Part shown: one piece after another, positions 17,049 through 26,750 of the stretch
How positions within the stretch are numbered: the first letter of the stretch is position 1
Layout: the number at the start of each line of letters is the position of its first letter
Assembly: GCA_963834015.1 (NCBI GenBank)
Contig: CAWIAG010000002.1
Coordinates: forward strand, 992,001 to 1,056,000
Source: FEN-1297 sp963834015
Lineage (GTDB): Bacteria > Bacteroidota > Ignavibacteria > Ignavibacteriales > Ignavibacteriaceae
Length of the DNA stretch: 64,000 bases
Reading direction: 5' to 3'
Notes under the pieces: model-generated
Database searches by the model: none
Seen by the model: the letters and a program-made list of their open reading frames with translations, nothing else
Told to the model about the DNA's origin: nothing
Position numbers and translations under genes: made by a program

Positions 17049-17789
17049 TTATGGGAATAATATTACATTATTTATTCTTGTAAGCGCCATACTTGCCCTG
17101 CGAATTACATATCTTGAGTTTGTATTTGGGAAATGTTCTAGCGGCGAGGGAATAACAGCAGCCAACCTTGTACATTCATTTGTAGATAATTTTGATGGTT
17201 CTTTATTAAAGTATGTTTCGGAAGCCTTTTCAATACCGAAAACACCATCCCCCCATTCTATTGCATTTATATAATTTTCTAGAATTGCTTTTTTAGAAAT
17301 TTCCTTTTCAAAGCGGAATGTAATAAGCATTTCCTTTGCTTTACGAAAAACGTTTCTTTCCGTAGTGAGGTATAAATTTTTAGCAAGTTGCATAGATATA
17401 GTACTACCACCTCGAATTACTTTGTTCTTCCTTTTATTTTCCATTAGCGACTTATCCAACTGATTCCAATCTATTCCCTTGTGCATAAAAAAAGCATCAT
17501 CTTCCATCGAAATAATAGCCTTAAGCAGGTTAGGGTTTACATTAGATATTCTTACCCAAGATTGTTTTGGATAAAAAAGTAAATTATGCTGTAGTGCGCG
17601 TTCTTCCATTATCGACGTAATTCTTAAATGCGAATATTCAAGCAGTGGTATTTCGAACGATGGAATTGAAAGATAAACAAGTGATAAAAAGTAAAGAATT
17701 AAACTCTGAAATTTTCTTTTTTTGATTGAGGGAAGGATTCTACACCATAGCCGGCTTATTTCATTTTCGGGAAATTGAGTTACCAACAT
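17049..17789 (-). CDS. mtgA: Monofunctional peptidoglycan glycosyltransferase
   Basis: A 246-residue GT51 enzyme polymerising lipid II into glycan strands. A single N-terminal anchor lies near residues 30-48. Motif 1 is SMEDDAFFMHKGIDW with the catalytic Glu, and motif 2 is RGGSTISMQLAKNLYL. Further family blocks are KAKEMLITFRFEKEISKKAIL and NAIEWGDGVFGIEKAS. No transpeptidase domain follows, so it is the monofunctional class. It is followed closely by the AlbA_2 gene. Confidence 0.94.
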   Translation of the reverse strand: MLVTQFPENEISRLWCRILPSIKKRKFQSLILYFLSLVYLSIPSFEIPLLEYSHLRITSIMEERALQHNLLFYPKQSWVRISNVNPNLLKAIISMEDDAFFMHKGIDWNQLDKSLMENKRKNKVIRGGSTISMQLAKNLYLTTERNVFRKAKEMLITFRFEKEISKKAILENYINAIEWGDGVFGIEKASETYFNKEPSKLSTNECTRLAAVIPSPLEHFPNTNSRYVIRRASMALTRINNVILFP

Positions 17790-17848
17790 TTAACTTTATA
17801 CCTGCGCTATTTTCTTGATCGATAATTACTTAATTAGATAAGACAGTA

Positions 17849-20233
17849 CTATCTTGATAAGCGTCTTAGCCCTCTCCCCAAATTTCGAATTAAAGTATCT
17901 GGATTAGCTACTGCGTTATTATTTAAAGAATTATTTCCGTCTTGAGTATTGTTTGGACTAGTATTAATAGGTGTGTTAATTCCAACGTTAGTATTCGCAG
18001 CTAAACTCCCCGATATTTGTTTCTTATTTAGAAGTGAATCCGTCAATATTGAATCCGATTTAGGCCGAGTTAAAGCATACAGCGAGTCTTCCTTTGCTTT
18101 TTTAAGTCTAATTACTTCATTTTTATAAAAATTTAATTTTGGTAAAACATCAGCAGCATAAATTGAATGTGGGTAATCTTTAGTCAGGGTATCGTAAATA
18201 ACAACCGCGGAATCATTTAAGTTTTTATTTTCAAGCATCCATCCGATAGCATATAATGCTTTTGAAGCATAACGGGATTTGGGATGAGACAAATATATAT
18301 TATACATATTCGTTATAGAAGAATCAAATTTAGATTTTGTCATTAGCGATTCTGCTTCTACATATAATGATTTTGCAGGATCGTATTCTAAATCTATAAA
18401 GGGTTTATTAAGTTTTATTGCTGCTGAATTAACAATGTCCTCGGTCTTATATTTATCATATACCACATTAAATATACTGTCGGCTTTTAAAGTATCTTTA
18501 ATCGCCAAATAATAGTTACCCAATTCAAATTCTACTCTTCCTTCATAAGGAGTAAGAGGATATTTTAATATTATATCAGTGTAATATTTATAAGCCGAAT
18601 CCGGACTATCGAATTCAAAAAATAACAAATTTCCCAATTCAAATTCTGATTTTACAAGTCTATCGGTAAGTGTGTCGATAGAAGTTTTCGGCCGTTCCGG
18701 CGGTTTAGATTCTGCCTTTAACTGATTCCATTGCGATAAGAACTGTGATGAGCCTTGCAGCAATATCTGGGATTGTTGTCCGGCCAAAGGCTGCTGTTGC
18801 TGACTGGTTAATTGATGCTGGCCTGGCTGTTGTTGGCCGTTCAATTGCTGCTGGCCTGTTAACTGTTGCTGTTGTCCGGCTAATTGCTGCTGTTGCAATC
18901 CAGACTGTTGGTTAGTTTGTTGCTGATTTCTATTCTGGGTAGTATCATTTGATGCTTTAACTATATTCAGCTCTTTATGTCTCAAAGAATCAGCCCTTGC
19001 AGCTTTCATTTTTTTTTTGAGCTCAGCATAATAAATAATTGAATCCCTTATAAATGATGTTGAATCTAACGCATAGCTTAATTGTTTATTTTTATCCTGA
19101 ACCGAGAGATACAATGTTTCATATTTTATCAGTTGTTGTGCCGATAATTGAGCTAAATTTTTATATTCGGTTGGCGCTGTTGAAGAGATTACTCTATTAA
19201 AATAATAAATAGAGGTATCAAAATTTTTATAATATTCTAAGAATATTTTCCCCAATTCATAAGCCGACTTGCCCGAACTTGCCATCCTGGAAAATGTTGT
19301 ATCAACATACATAAACCGGTCAATTGCTTTTTCAACTTTATCCATTCTAAGGTAAGTTAAGCCTCTTTCATAATCAATTGTATCCAATAGGTCGACATAT
19401 TTTTGTTCTTTACTTAATTGAGTAAATACTTCAAGTGCTTTATCATTTTCCCCGATTTCCCTGTGATCTTTTCCCAGTTCAATTAGAGAATTAAATTTAA
19501 TATCATATGTAGGTGAATAGTCTTTAACCTTTTGAAAATATACAATTGCATCATTATAATTATTCAATATATTATACAATTTACCAATTTCAAATGCTAC
19601 AGCAGCATTTAGAACATTATTTTTGGAAATTGTTAAAAAGCTTTTTGCTAAATCAATGGCAGCGTTGTAATCTTGTTTGAATATCTGATATTTAATTTCT
19701 TCAATAAATGAATCCTCGGCTATTTCCTTCTCATTAAGTTTAATAGCCTGTTCACGTGTATCTTTAAGTGTTAATAAGCTGTTATCAAATTCTTTAAGTT
19801 TCATCTGGGCTTTGCCAATCCAGAGATGCGTCTCTAATACCAGGCTGCTTTTTGGTTGGGTTGCAATAAGTTCCTCAAATTTTCTCAGTGCTTTCCTGTA
19901 ACTGCCTTGATAATAAAAACATTTACCAACCATAAATAGTGAATTATCAATATAATTACTTTCTGCATGAAACTGAAGAATTTGAGAGCATTTATCCTCG
20001 ACCTTATCTAATAATACGTTTGTACTTGTTGATACGGTATCTATTCCTTCAGAGAAAATATCAGTTTCATGACTCTTGATATCTTCTTCAGCCTGACCAA
20101 ATATAACACTTGCATCGTAATAAAGGTTAAAATAGGTTGTAAAATTTCCCCAAACTCCGCAGTTGTATGATGATAAACTTATTGTAATCAGGATAATGAG
20201 CTGTGACCAAATAGAATAAGATTTAATTTGCAT
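17849..20233 (-). CDS. Large TPR lipoprotein, SprE/PorW-like
   Basis: A 794-residue protein with a hydrophobic leader ending SLSSYNC (Cys25), a relaxed lipobox. The following CGVWGNFTTYFNLYYDA resembles the start of SprE/PorW lipoproteins of the type IX secretion and gliding machinery. About ten TPR-like helical pairs occupy residues 80-370 and 510-690. They are split by a Gln-rich segment near 436-490 built from repeats like LAGQQQQ. The tail is Asn/Thr-rich and ends in Arg. The SprE assignment rests on the N-terminus and architecture only; no other T9SS gene is in the window. Confidence 0.7.
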   Translation of the reverse strand: MQIKSYSIWSQLIILITISLSSYNCGVWGNFTTYFNLYYDASVIFGQAEEDIKSHETDIFSEGIDTVSTSTNVLLDKVEDKCSQILQFHAESNYIDNSLFMVGKCFYYQGSYRKALRKFEELIATQPKSSLVLETHLWIGKAQMKLKEFDNSLLTLKDTREQAIKLNEKEIAEDSFIEEIKYQIFKQDYNAAIDLAKSFLTISKNNVLNAAVAFEIGKLYNILNNYNDAIVYFQKVKDYSPTYDIKFNSLIELGKDHREIGENDKALEVFTQLSKEQKYVDLLDTIDYERGLTYLRMDKVEKAIDRFMYVDTTFSRMASSGKSAYELGKIFLEYYKNFDTSIYYFNRVISSTAPTEYKNLAQLSAQQLIKYETLYLSVQDKNKQLSYALDSTSFIRDSIIYYAELKKKMKAARADSLRHKELNIVKASNDTTQNRNQQQTNQQSGLQQQQLAGQQQQLTGQQQLNGQQQPGQHQLTSQQQQPLAGQQSQILLQGSSQFLSQWNQLKAESKPPERPKTSIDTLTDRLVKSEFELGNLLFFEFDSPDSAYKYYTDIILKYPLTPYEGRVEFELGNYYLAIKDTLKADSIFNVVYDKYKTEDIVNSAAIKLNKPFIDLEYDPAKSLYVEAESLMTKSKFDSSITNMYNIYLSHPKSRYASKALYAIGWMLENKNLNDSAVVIYDTLTKDYPHSIYAADVLPKLNFYKNEVIRLKKAKEDSLYALTRPKSDSILTDSLLNKKQISGSLAANTNVGINTPINTSPNNTQDGNNSLNNNAVANPDTLIRNLGRGLRRLSR

Positions 20234-20278
20234 AAAATAATTTATTAAAGTTTGAAGAAAACAAAAAGGTAAAATATT

Positions 20279-20617
20279 TTACAGTGCATCTTTACCGGAT
20301 TCGTCAGTTCTGATCCTTATAGCATCTTTTATATCATAGACGAATATTTTTCCATCGCCAACTTGTCCGGTTTTTGCTGTTCGCGAAATGGCTTCAATTA
20401 TTTTTTCTACTTTGCTGTCTTCAATAACAATTTCAATTTTTATTTTTGGAACAAACTCAATTCTATATTCACTTCCTCGGTATGTTTCGGTATGACCTTT
20501 TTGCCGGCCATATCCCCTTACTTCAGAAATTGTCAAACCATGAACGCCTTCTTCAACTAATGCTTCTCTTATATCATCTAGTTTAAAAGGCCGAATTATT
20601 GCCTCGATCTTTTTCAT
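20279..20617 (-). CDS. glnB: Nitrogen regulatory protein P-II
   Basis: A 112-residue PII protein, the usual length. It starts MKKIEAIIRPFKLDDIREAL; the T-loop GHTETYRGSEYRIEF keeps the modifiable Tyr51, and the B-loop is KTGQVGDGKIFV. PII senses 2-oxoglutarate, ATP and ADP and controls ammonium uptake and glutamine synthetase. It lies 12 bases downstream of secA on the same strand. glnE, a known PII-controlled adenylyltransferase in other bacteria, lies divergently on the other side of secA. Confidence 0.96.
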   Translation of the reverse strand: MKKIEAIIRPFKLDDIREALVEEGVHGLTISEVRGYGRQKGHTETYRGSEYRIEFVPKIKIEIVIEDSKVEKIIEAISRTAKTGQVGDGKIFVYDIKDAIRIRTDESGKDAL

Positions 20618-20629
20618 AGAGCCCTTCTA

Positions 20630-23600
20630 TTATTTTCCATGACAATTTTTATATTTTTTACCGTTTCCGCAAGGACATGGATCATTTCTACCTATCTTAT
20701 CAGCAACCTGTACTGGTGCTGTTTTTACCTGTTCTTTTTCTTCTGATGAAGAGCCTGAATTTGAAGCTAAACCAATATTACCAGCATTCTGTTTAATTGC
20801 TTTAATTCTGCCTATTGGCTGACGTTTCCTTTTGGTTTGTACTTCTTCAGGTGCCTGCGGAAAAAACTTGAAACAAAATGCGACAACTTCGTTCCTTATT
20901 TGCACTAATAATTCGGCAAAAATTTTGAAAGCTTCAACTTTATATTCAACTAACGGATCTTTTTGACCGTATGCCCGCAATCCAATTCCTTCTTTAAGAT
21001 CATCCATTTCTCTGAGATGCTCTTTCCATTTATGGTCAATTACACTTAACATTGCAAATCTCTCAAGTCTTGCCATCATCTCGGAACCGAGCATATCTTC
21101 TTTTTTCTTATAAAAATTCCTTGCGGCTTCAATAATTCTTTTTACTATCCCATCTTTTCCAAGCTTTTCAAATTCAACTGTTTCAAGCGGAAATTCAACT
21201 ATTAAATTAAACATTATTTGTTGCTTAATATTATCAGCCTGCACATCTTCAAAATTCTGTTCAACTATTTCTCCTACCAACTCTTCAAGCAATTCAAATA
21301 TTTCACCTTTTAATCTATCTCCTTGTAATGCACGTTGCCTTCGTGTATAAATAACTTCACGCTGCTGATTCATAGTATCATCATACTCGAGAAGTCTTTT
21401 CCTTATAGAAAAATTATTCTCTTCAACCTTTTTCTGCGCCCGCTCAACGGATCTTGTTATTAGAGGATGTTCAATAACCTCCCCCTCTTTAATTCCCATA
21501 CGTTGCATAACAGATGATATTCTCTCACTACCGAACAATCTCATTAAATCGTCGTCAAGAGAAAGAAAGAATTTTGTTGTACCCGGATCACCTTGACGTC
21601 CTGAACGTCCTCTTAACTGCCTGTCGATACGCCTTGATTCATGTCGTTCGGTACCTAATATAAATAAACCGCCCCTTTCCCGAACTCCTGCACCTAGTTT
21701 AATATCGGTTCCACGGCCTGCCATATTAGTCGCAATCGTAACGGCCCCTATTTCACCGGCATGTGCAACAATTTCAGCCTCACGCTGATGCTGTTTGGCA
21801 TTTAATACATTATGAGGCAGGTTTTTGCGTTTCAACATTCTGCTAATAGTTTCAGATACTTCCACTGAAGTAGTTCCAACCAGAACCGGGCGTCCTTCCT
21901 TACGAAGTTGTTCAATTTGATCAATTACAGCATTAAGTTTTTCACGTCTTGTTTTATATATAGCATCATCTTCATCTTTACGGACAACATCTTTATTTGT
22001 GGGGACTACAACCACTTCAAGTTTATAAATCTCATAAAATTCTGCTTCTTCGGTTTCTGCAGTTCCTGTCATACCTGCAAGCTTTTTATACATCCTAAAA
22101 TAATTTTGGAGTGTTATTGTTGCTAAGGTTTGAGTATCTTTTTCAACTTTAACATTTTCTTTCGCTTCAATTGCCTGATGCAATCCATCGGAATACCTTC
22201 TGCCTGGAAGAACACGGCCTGTGAATTCATCAACAATTGCTATTTTCCCATCCTCGGTTATGACATACTCATCATCTTTTTCGAAAAGTGTATAGGCCTT
22301 AAGTAACTGATGTATTGTATGAATCCTATCGCTGCTTTCCGAATATCGATTATAAAGTATATCCTTCTTTTTAATTTTTTGTTCTTCATTTAGTGTTTCA
22401 TCATGTTCCAATTTGCTTATTTCCAATCCAAGATCTGGAATAACGAAGAAATCCTTCTCCATTCCGCTTCCCCTGGCTAGTTCTTCGCGACCTTTTTCAG
22501 TTAGATCTATAGTATTATTCTTTTCATCTATTGCAAAGTATAATTCATCATCAATAATATACATATTCTTTGCTTTTTCACGAAGGAATTCCATTTCTGT
22601 AGACTGAAGAAGTTTTTTGTTTGAAGGTTCGCTCAATACTTTGGATAATTTATTATTCTTGGGTAAACCTCTGTAAGCTCTCAGCAACTGTACCCCTGCC
22701 TGGTTCAGATTGTCTTTCCCATCGCTGCTCAGCAAATCTTCTGCTTCCTGAACTATCTTTGCAACATAGTTTGACTGAAGCCTGTAAAGCTTTTCAACTT
22801 TCGGTTTCATTTCATCAAATTTTTGGTCATCAGTTTCAACAGGGCCAGAAATTATTAATGGTGTTCTTGCTTCATCAATCAAGACGGAATCAACTTCATC
22901 AACTATAGCATAATTATGCTTCCTTTGTACCCGAAATTCCTGTTCTACAGACATATTGTCTCTGAGGTAATCAAAACCAAACTCATTATTCGTACCATAC
23001 GTTATATTGCAATTATAATACTTTTTCCTGTCTTCAGGATCCATTGTATTTAGGATAACTCCAACAGTTAAACCATGAAATTTATAGATTTCACCCATCC
23101 ATTCGCTGTCTCTTAATGCTAAATAATCATTTACAGTAACTAAATGGACTCCTCTTCCTGTTAAAGCGTTTAAATAGATCGGAAGCGTCGCCACTAATGT
23201 TTTTCCTTCACCTGTTGCCATTTCGGCAATTTTCCCCTGGTGTAGCACTATTCCTCCAATGAGCTGAACATCATAGGGGACCATATCCCATGTCGTTTTA
23301 TTGCCCGCTACAGTCCAGCTTTTGCCAACCAATTTCTGGCATGTCAACTTAACAACAGCAAAGGCTTCAGGAAGAATTTCATCCAGAATTTCTTCATATT
23401 TATCATCAAGTTCTTCCTCCAATCTGTCAAGTTCACCATATATAGAATGCATATCAATCTCATCATTGGATTGAAGCTTCGCCTTGGTTTCCTCAATCTT
23501 TTGCCTAAGTTCAGCTGTATGATTTTGAATTCTTTCCTTAAATTCGGTTGTCTTTGCCTTGAGTTCGTCATCTGATAAATTCTTGATTTTTTCATATTCT

Positions 23601-23686
23601 TCATTTATTTCATCAACTATAGGCCAAAGCTTTTTCAGATCTTTTGTTTGTTTATCGCCGAAAATCGCTTTGATTAAACTTTTCAT
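20630..23686 (-). CDS. secA: Preprotein translocase ATPase SecA
   Basis: A 1018-residue SecA. The Walker A region is MATGEGKTLVATLPIYLNAL and the DEAD-like box is VDEVDSVLIDEARTPLI. NMAGRGTDIKLGAGV and RQLRGRSGRQGDPG come from the second ATPase half, and the C-terminal SEC-C zinc motif is NDPCPCGNGKKYKNCHG. Compared with E. coli (about 900 residues) it carries an insert between the preprotein-binding parts near residues 290-420, a feature seen in Bacteroidetes/Chlorobi SecA. It drives Sec-dependent export and has its own 160-base upstream spacer shared with divergent glnE. Confidence 0.97.
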   Translation of the reverse strand: MKSLIKAIFGDKQTKDLKKLWPIVDEINEEYEKIKNLSDDELKAKTTEFKERIQNHTAELRQKIEETKAKLQSNDEIDMHSIYGELDRLEEELDDKYEEILDEILPEAFAVVKLTCQKLVGKSWTVAGNKTTWDMVPYDVQLIGGIVLHQGKIAEMATGEGKTLVATLPIYLNALTGRGVHLVTVNDYLALRDSEWMGEIYKFHGLTVGVILNTMDPEDRKKYYNCNITYGTNNEFGFDYLRDNMSVEQEFRVQRKHNYAIVDEVDSVLIDEARTPLIISGPVETDDQKFDEMKPKVEKLYRLQSNYVAKIVQEAEDLLSSDGKDNLNQAGVQLLRAYRGLPKNNKLSKVLSEPSNKKLLQSTEMEFLREKAKNMYIIDDELYFAIDEKNNTIDLTEKGREELARGSGMEKDFFVIPDLGLEISKLEHDETLNEEQKIKKKDILYNRYSESSDRIHTIHQLLKAYTLFEKDDEYVITEDGKIAIVDEFTGRVLPGRRYSDGLHQAIEAKENVKVEKDTQTLATITLQNYFRMYKKLAGMTGTAETEEAEFYEIYKLEVVVVPTNKDVVRKDEDDAIYKTRREKLNAVIDQIEQLRKEGRPVLVGTTSVEVSETISRMLKRKNLPHNVLNAKQHQREAEIVAHAGEIGAVTIATNMAGRGTDIKLGAGVRERGGLFILGTERHESRRIDRQLRGRSGRQGDPGTTKFFLSLDDDLMRLFGSERISSVMQRMGIKEGEVIEHPLITRSVERAQKKVEENNFSIRKRLLEYDDTMNQQREVIYTRRQRALQGDRLKGEIFELLEELVGEIVEQNFEDVQADNIKQQIMFNLIVEFPLETVEFEKLGKDGIVKRIIEAARNFYKKKEDMLGSEMMARLERFAMLSVIDHKWKEHLREMDDLKEGIGLRAYGQKDPLVEYKVEAFKIFAELLVQIRNEVVAFCFKFFPQAPEEVQTKRKRQPIGRIKAIKQNAGNIGLASNSGSSSEEKEQVKTAPVQVADKIGRNDPCPCGNGKKYKNCHGK

Positions 23687-23911
23687 TTATAATTACTCTC
23701 CATTGGATAAATTGAATTTAAAATTAACCATTGATGCCCTGAAATGCAATTTAAGAAGATTGACACTAAAACACTTAAAATGAGAATTAGGGGGCATTTT
23801 GTAAAAAAATGAGGCTTAAAAAGTCTTGTCTTAATACAAAGAATAATTTTGTTCTATTTAAAATCATTAAATATTAGTGTAAAATTACCATATCAAATTA
23901 TTATTGTTACC

Positions 23912-26746
23912 GTGGCTTTTAAAAAAAAATATAAACTCTCTCAAAAATTTATTAATAAGTTAGCCGACCAAACTGCCGGCTTTTTATCTCCGGGTTTATT
24001 CGAAGAAGTAATTCGCTACTTTGATTCTGAAATATCATCCCATTTTTTTAACTTTAGCTCTGAATCAAATTTGCTTAGAATAATCTTAAGTATGTATGAT
24101 AAAAATTCACTGCTTACCGAATGCCTCAAATATCCTATTTATATTGAAATTCTTGTGTCGGTTGCAGCAAATAGTAATTATCTAACAGATATTTTTGTTA
24201 GAAATCCAGAATATTTTTACTGGATTGCCAATCCCTCAAATCTTGAAAACCGGTTAGACATTACTAAGTCTTCCTTATTAGTTAAATCAACAATTGCAAC
24301 ATTTAAAACTTTTAAAGCCAAAGTAAACTCACTGAGAGGATTAAAACGAAAAGAAACATTAAGAATTGGTGTTAAAGATTTATTGCATAAAGCTGATTTA
24401 GTTGAAGTTACCGGAGAATTATCTGTATTGTCAAAAACCATTGCTGCGGAACTATTTGAATTATGTTATAGTGAAATATTAAATAAATATTCATTAAAAA
24501 TACTTCACAGAGAATATTGTTTAATTGCCTTGGGTAAATTAGGCGGACATGAATTAAATTACAGCTCCGACATAGACTTGATCATTTTTTATGATAAAAA
24601 CATTTTGTTATCAAATAATAAGACATATAATGAAATATTAACCGAAACCATATTCCTTTTTATTGAAAGCGCATCTTCTATATCAAGCTCTGGTTACATA
24701 TACAGAATAGATTTCAGACTAAGGCCAGATGGGAAAACTTCTCCCTTGTGCCGGGAATTAAGTGAATTCTTAGATTATTATGAAAGTCGCGGAGAAGATT
24801 GGGAAAGGCAAATGCTTATAAAAATGGATTTTATTGCCGGGAGCCAATCTCTTTATAATAGTTTTTCTTCCTATATTCAACATTTTGTTTATCCGCTTTC
24901 TTTCTCCAATTCACCCATTAATCAAATTAAAAAGATTAAAGAAAAAATTGAACATAAACTTGGTGATGAAGAAAATATTAAATTAATTCCCGGGGGCATA
25001 CGCGATATTGAATTTTCAATACAAGTTTTGCAACTCTTAAACGGAGGTAGGGAACTCAGATTAAGAACGCCTAATACAATTGAAGCAATTCAAACTTTAT
25101 ATTCTTTATTTCTACTTTCAGAATCAGAATATAAAAATCTTTTAGGCGCTTATATATTATACCGACGTATTGAACATTATCTTCAATTGATGAATGATTC
25201 TCAAACTCATAATATTCCTTGTGAGGGCGAACTTCTGCAAAAGCTTTCTTCATTCTTAGGCTTTCAGAGCCAATCCGAATTTAAACATACTGTAACAGAA
25301 AATAGAAAATCTGTACTCAAAATATATCGATCGGTCATGGGTATTAAATCATTATCAAACCAAAAATTTGATAAGTTCCACGGGATAACATTCAATAATC
25401 AGACTAGAGCCTATAATAATCTTCAATTCCTTCGTGAGGGTACAAGCCCTTGGGGAGAGAAACAATTTGATAAAAACTCTATAGATAATTTTCAGAAAAT
25501 TGAACCGCAATTATTAACTTATTTGGAACGTTCTTATAACCCGGATAAAGTTTTGCAAAATTTCATCCGTGTAATTAGAGGTACCTCTTTCCCTTCAATC
25601 TGGTACAAGGAATTTGAAAACAAGAAATTCTTTAATTCGTTTCTTACGTTATGCGAATTTTCGCAGCTCTCCATCGACCTTTTTGCTGAAAATGATGATT
25701 TGAGAGAATATTTGTTAACAAAAAAAGTTTTTGAAAATATTTCAGATCTAAGTTTTTCCCTAAGTTGTTCATATATTAAAGATTTAACAACTAGCAAGAT
25801 ATTGTTTATACTTTGCGTACAATTTTCATTAAAACTCATCACATCAACGCAGATTCGTAAAACATTCAAGGAATATTTTACACAAGTCATAATTTTTACA
25901 GCAAGAGAAATATTAAATCCGATTATTGATGAAACAAAATATGCTATTGCGGCTCTTGGTAGTTTCGGAGCCGGAGAAATGACTTTTTCTTCGGATATTG
26001 ATTTGATTTTTATTGTTGATAGATTAGATTTTTATCCTAATATTCACAAATTTTTTCAATATTTATTTCTTAAGCTTAAAGAAATGCTTAAACCATTTGA
26101 AGTGGATTGCCGGTTGCGCCCAGAAGGGAAAAGTAGCCTGCTTGTATGGGATTTACAAAGTTATAATAATTATATACTTGAAAGAGCAAGAACCTGGGAA
26201 CTGCAAGCTTTTTGTAAGTTAAACTTAGTCGCGGGCAATAAAAATATTATCCACAAGTTAATTAAAACTTTAGAAGTGAAATTAGAAGGAGTTGAAAAGC
26301 AAAAGCTTAAACTGGATATATCGGAAATGAGAAAAAAGTTTATCCCTCTCTACGGCCATTCAATTACTGAAAGTTTTAATCTAAAAAAAGGATATGGAGG
26401 TATAACAGAAATAGAGTTTCTTATTCAATATTTTTTATTATCAGATAAAATATATTTTTCCAAATGTATCGGTAGAAGGACGGATCAAATAATTTCTTAC
26501 ATGATAAAATCTAACAAAAAACTTCATGATCTTAATATTCTAAAAAATAATTTTATTTTTCTCAAAGAAGTGGAATTAAAAAATCAGGTAATTTTTAACA
26601 GCACTACTTCAATTCTTATTTTAAATAAAGAGAATACTTCCATTTTATCTGGAGTATTAAATTTTAATATGCCTGATGAATTCATAAAAATTTTCAATAA
26701 AATTGTTAAATTAAACCATTCAATCTTTGAAAAATATTTAAACTAA
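23912..26746 (+). CDS. glnE: Bifunctional glutamine synthetase adenylyltransferase/adenylyl-removing enzyme
   Basis: About 944 residues with two nucleotidyltransferase domains: LGKLGGHELNYSSDIDLI in the N-terminal half and LGSFGAGEMTFSSDIDLI in the C-terminal half. Both keep the paired Asp of the SDIDL metal site, so adenylylating and de-adenylylating activities both look intact. GDEENIKLIPGGIRDIEFSI and YGGITEIEFLIQYF are the accompanying GlnD-UR-type helical blocks. There is no ATG near the start. GTG at 23912 avoids a hydrophobic leader encoded after the TTG at 23849, so I prefer it, but the start is uncertain. A TTGACA at 23760-23765 may belong to its promoter. Confidence 0.92.
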   Translation: MAFKKKYKLSQKFINKLADQTAGFLSPGLFEEVIRYFDSEISSHFFNFSSESNLLRIILSMYDKNSLLTECLKYPIYIEILVSVAANSNYLTDIFVRNPEYFYWIANPSNLENRLDITKSSLLVKSTIATFKTFKAKVNSLRGLKRKETLRIGVKDLLHKADLVEVTGELSVLSKTIAAELFELCYSEILNKYSLKILHREYCLIALGKLGGHELNYSSDIDLIIFYDKNILLSNNKTYNEILTETIFLFIESASSISSSGYIYRIDFRLRPDGKTSPLCRELSEFLDYYESRGEDWERQMLIKMDFIAGSQSLYNSFSSYIQHFVYPLSFSNSPINQIKKIKEKIEHKLGDEENIKLIPGGIRDIEFSIQVLQLLNGGRELRLRTPNTIEAIQTLYSLFLLSESEYKNLLGAYILYRRIEHYLQLMNDSQTHNIPCEGELLQKLSSFLGFQSQSEFKHTVTENRKSVLKIYRSVMGIKSLSNQKFDKFHGITFNNQTRAYNNLQFLREGTSPWGEKQFDKNSIDNFQKIEPQLLTYLERSYNPDKVLQNFIRVIRGTSFPSIWYKEFENKKFFNSFLTLCEFSQLSIDLFAENDDLREYLLTKKVFENISDLSFSLSCSYIKDLTTSKILFILCVQFSLKLITSTQIRKTFKEYFTQVIIFTAREILNPIIDETKYAIAALGSFGAGEMTFSSDIDLIFIVDRLDFYPNIHKFFQYLFLKLKEMLKPFEVDCRLRPEGKSSLLVWDLQSYNNYILERARTWELQAFCKLNLVAGNKNIIHKLIKTLEVKLEGVEKQKLKLDISEMRKKFIPLYGHSITESFNLKKGYGGITEIEFLIQYFLLSDKIYFSKCIGRRTDQIISYMIKSNKKLHDLNILKNNFIFLKEVELKNQVIFNSTTSILILNKENTSILSGVLNFNMPDEFIKIFNKIVKLNHSIFEKYLN

Positions 26747-26750
26747 AAAA

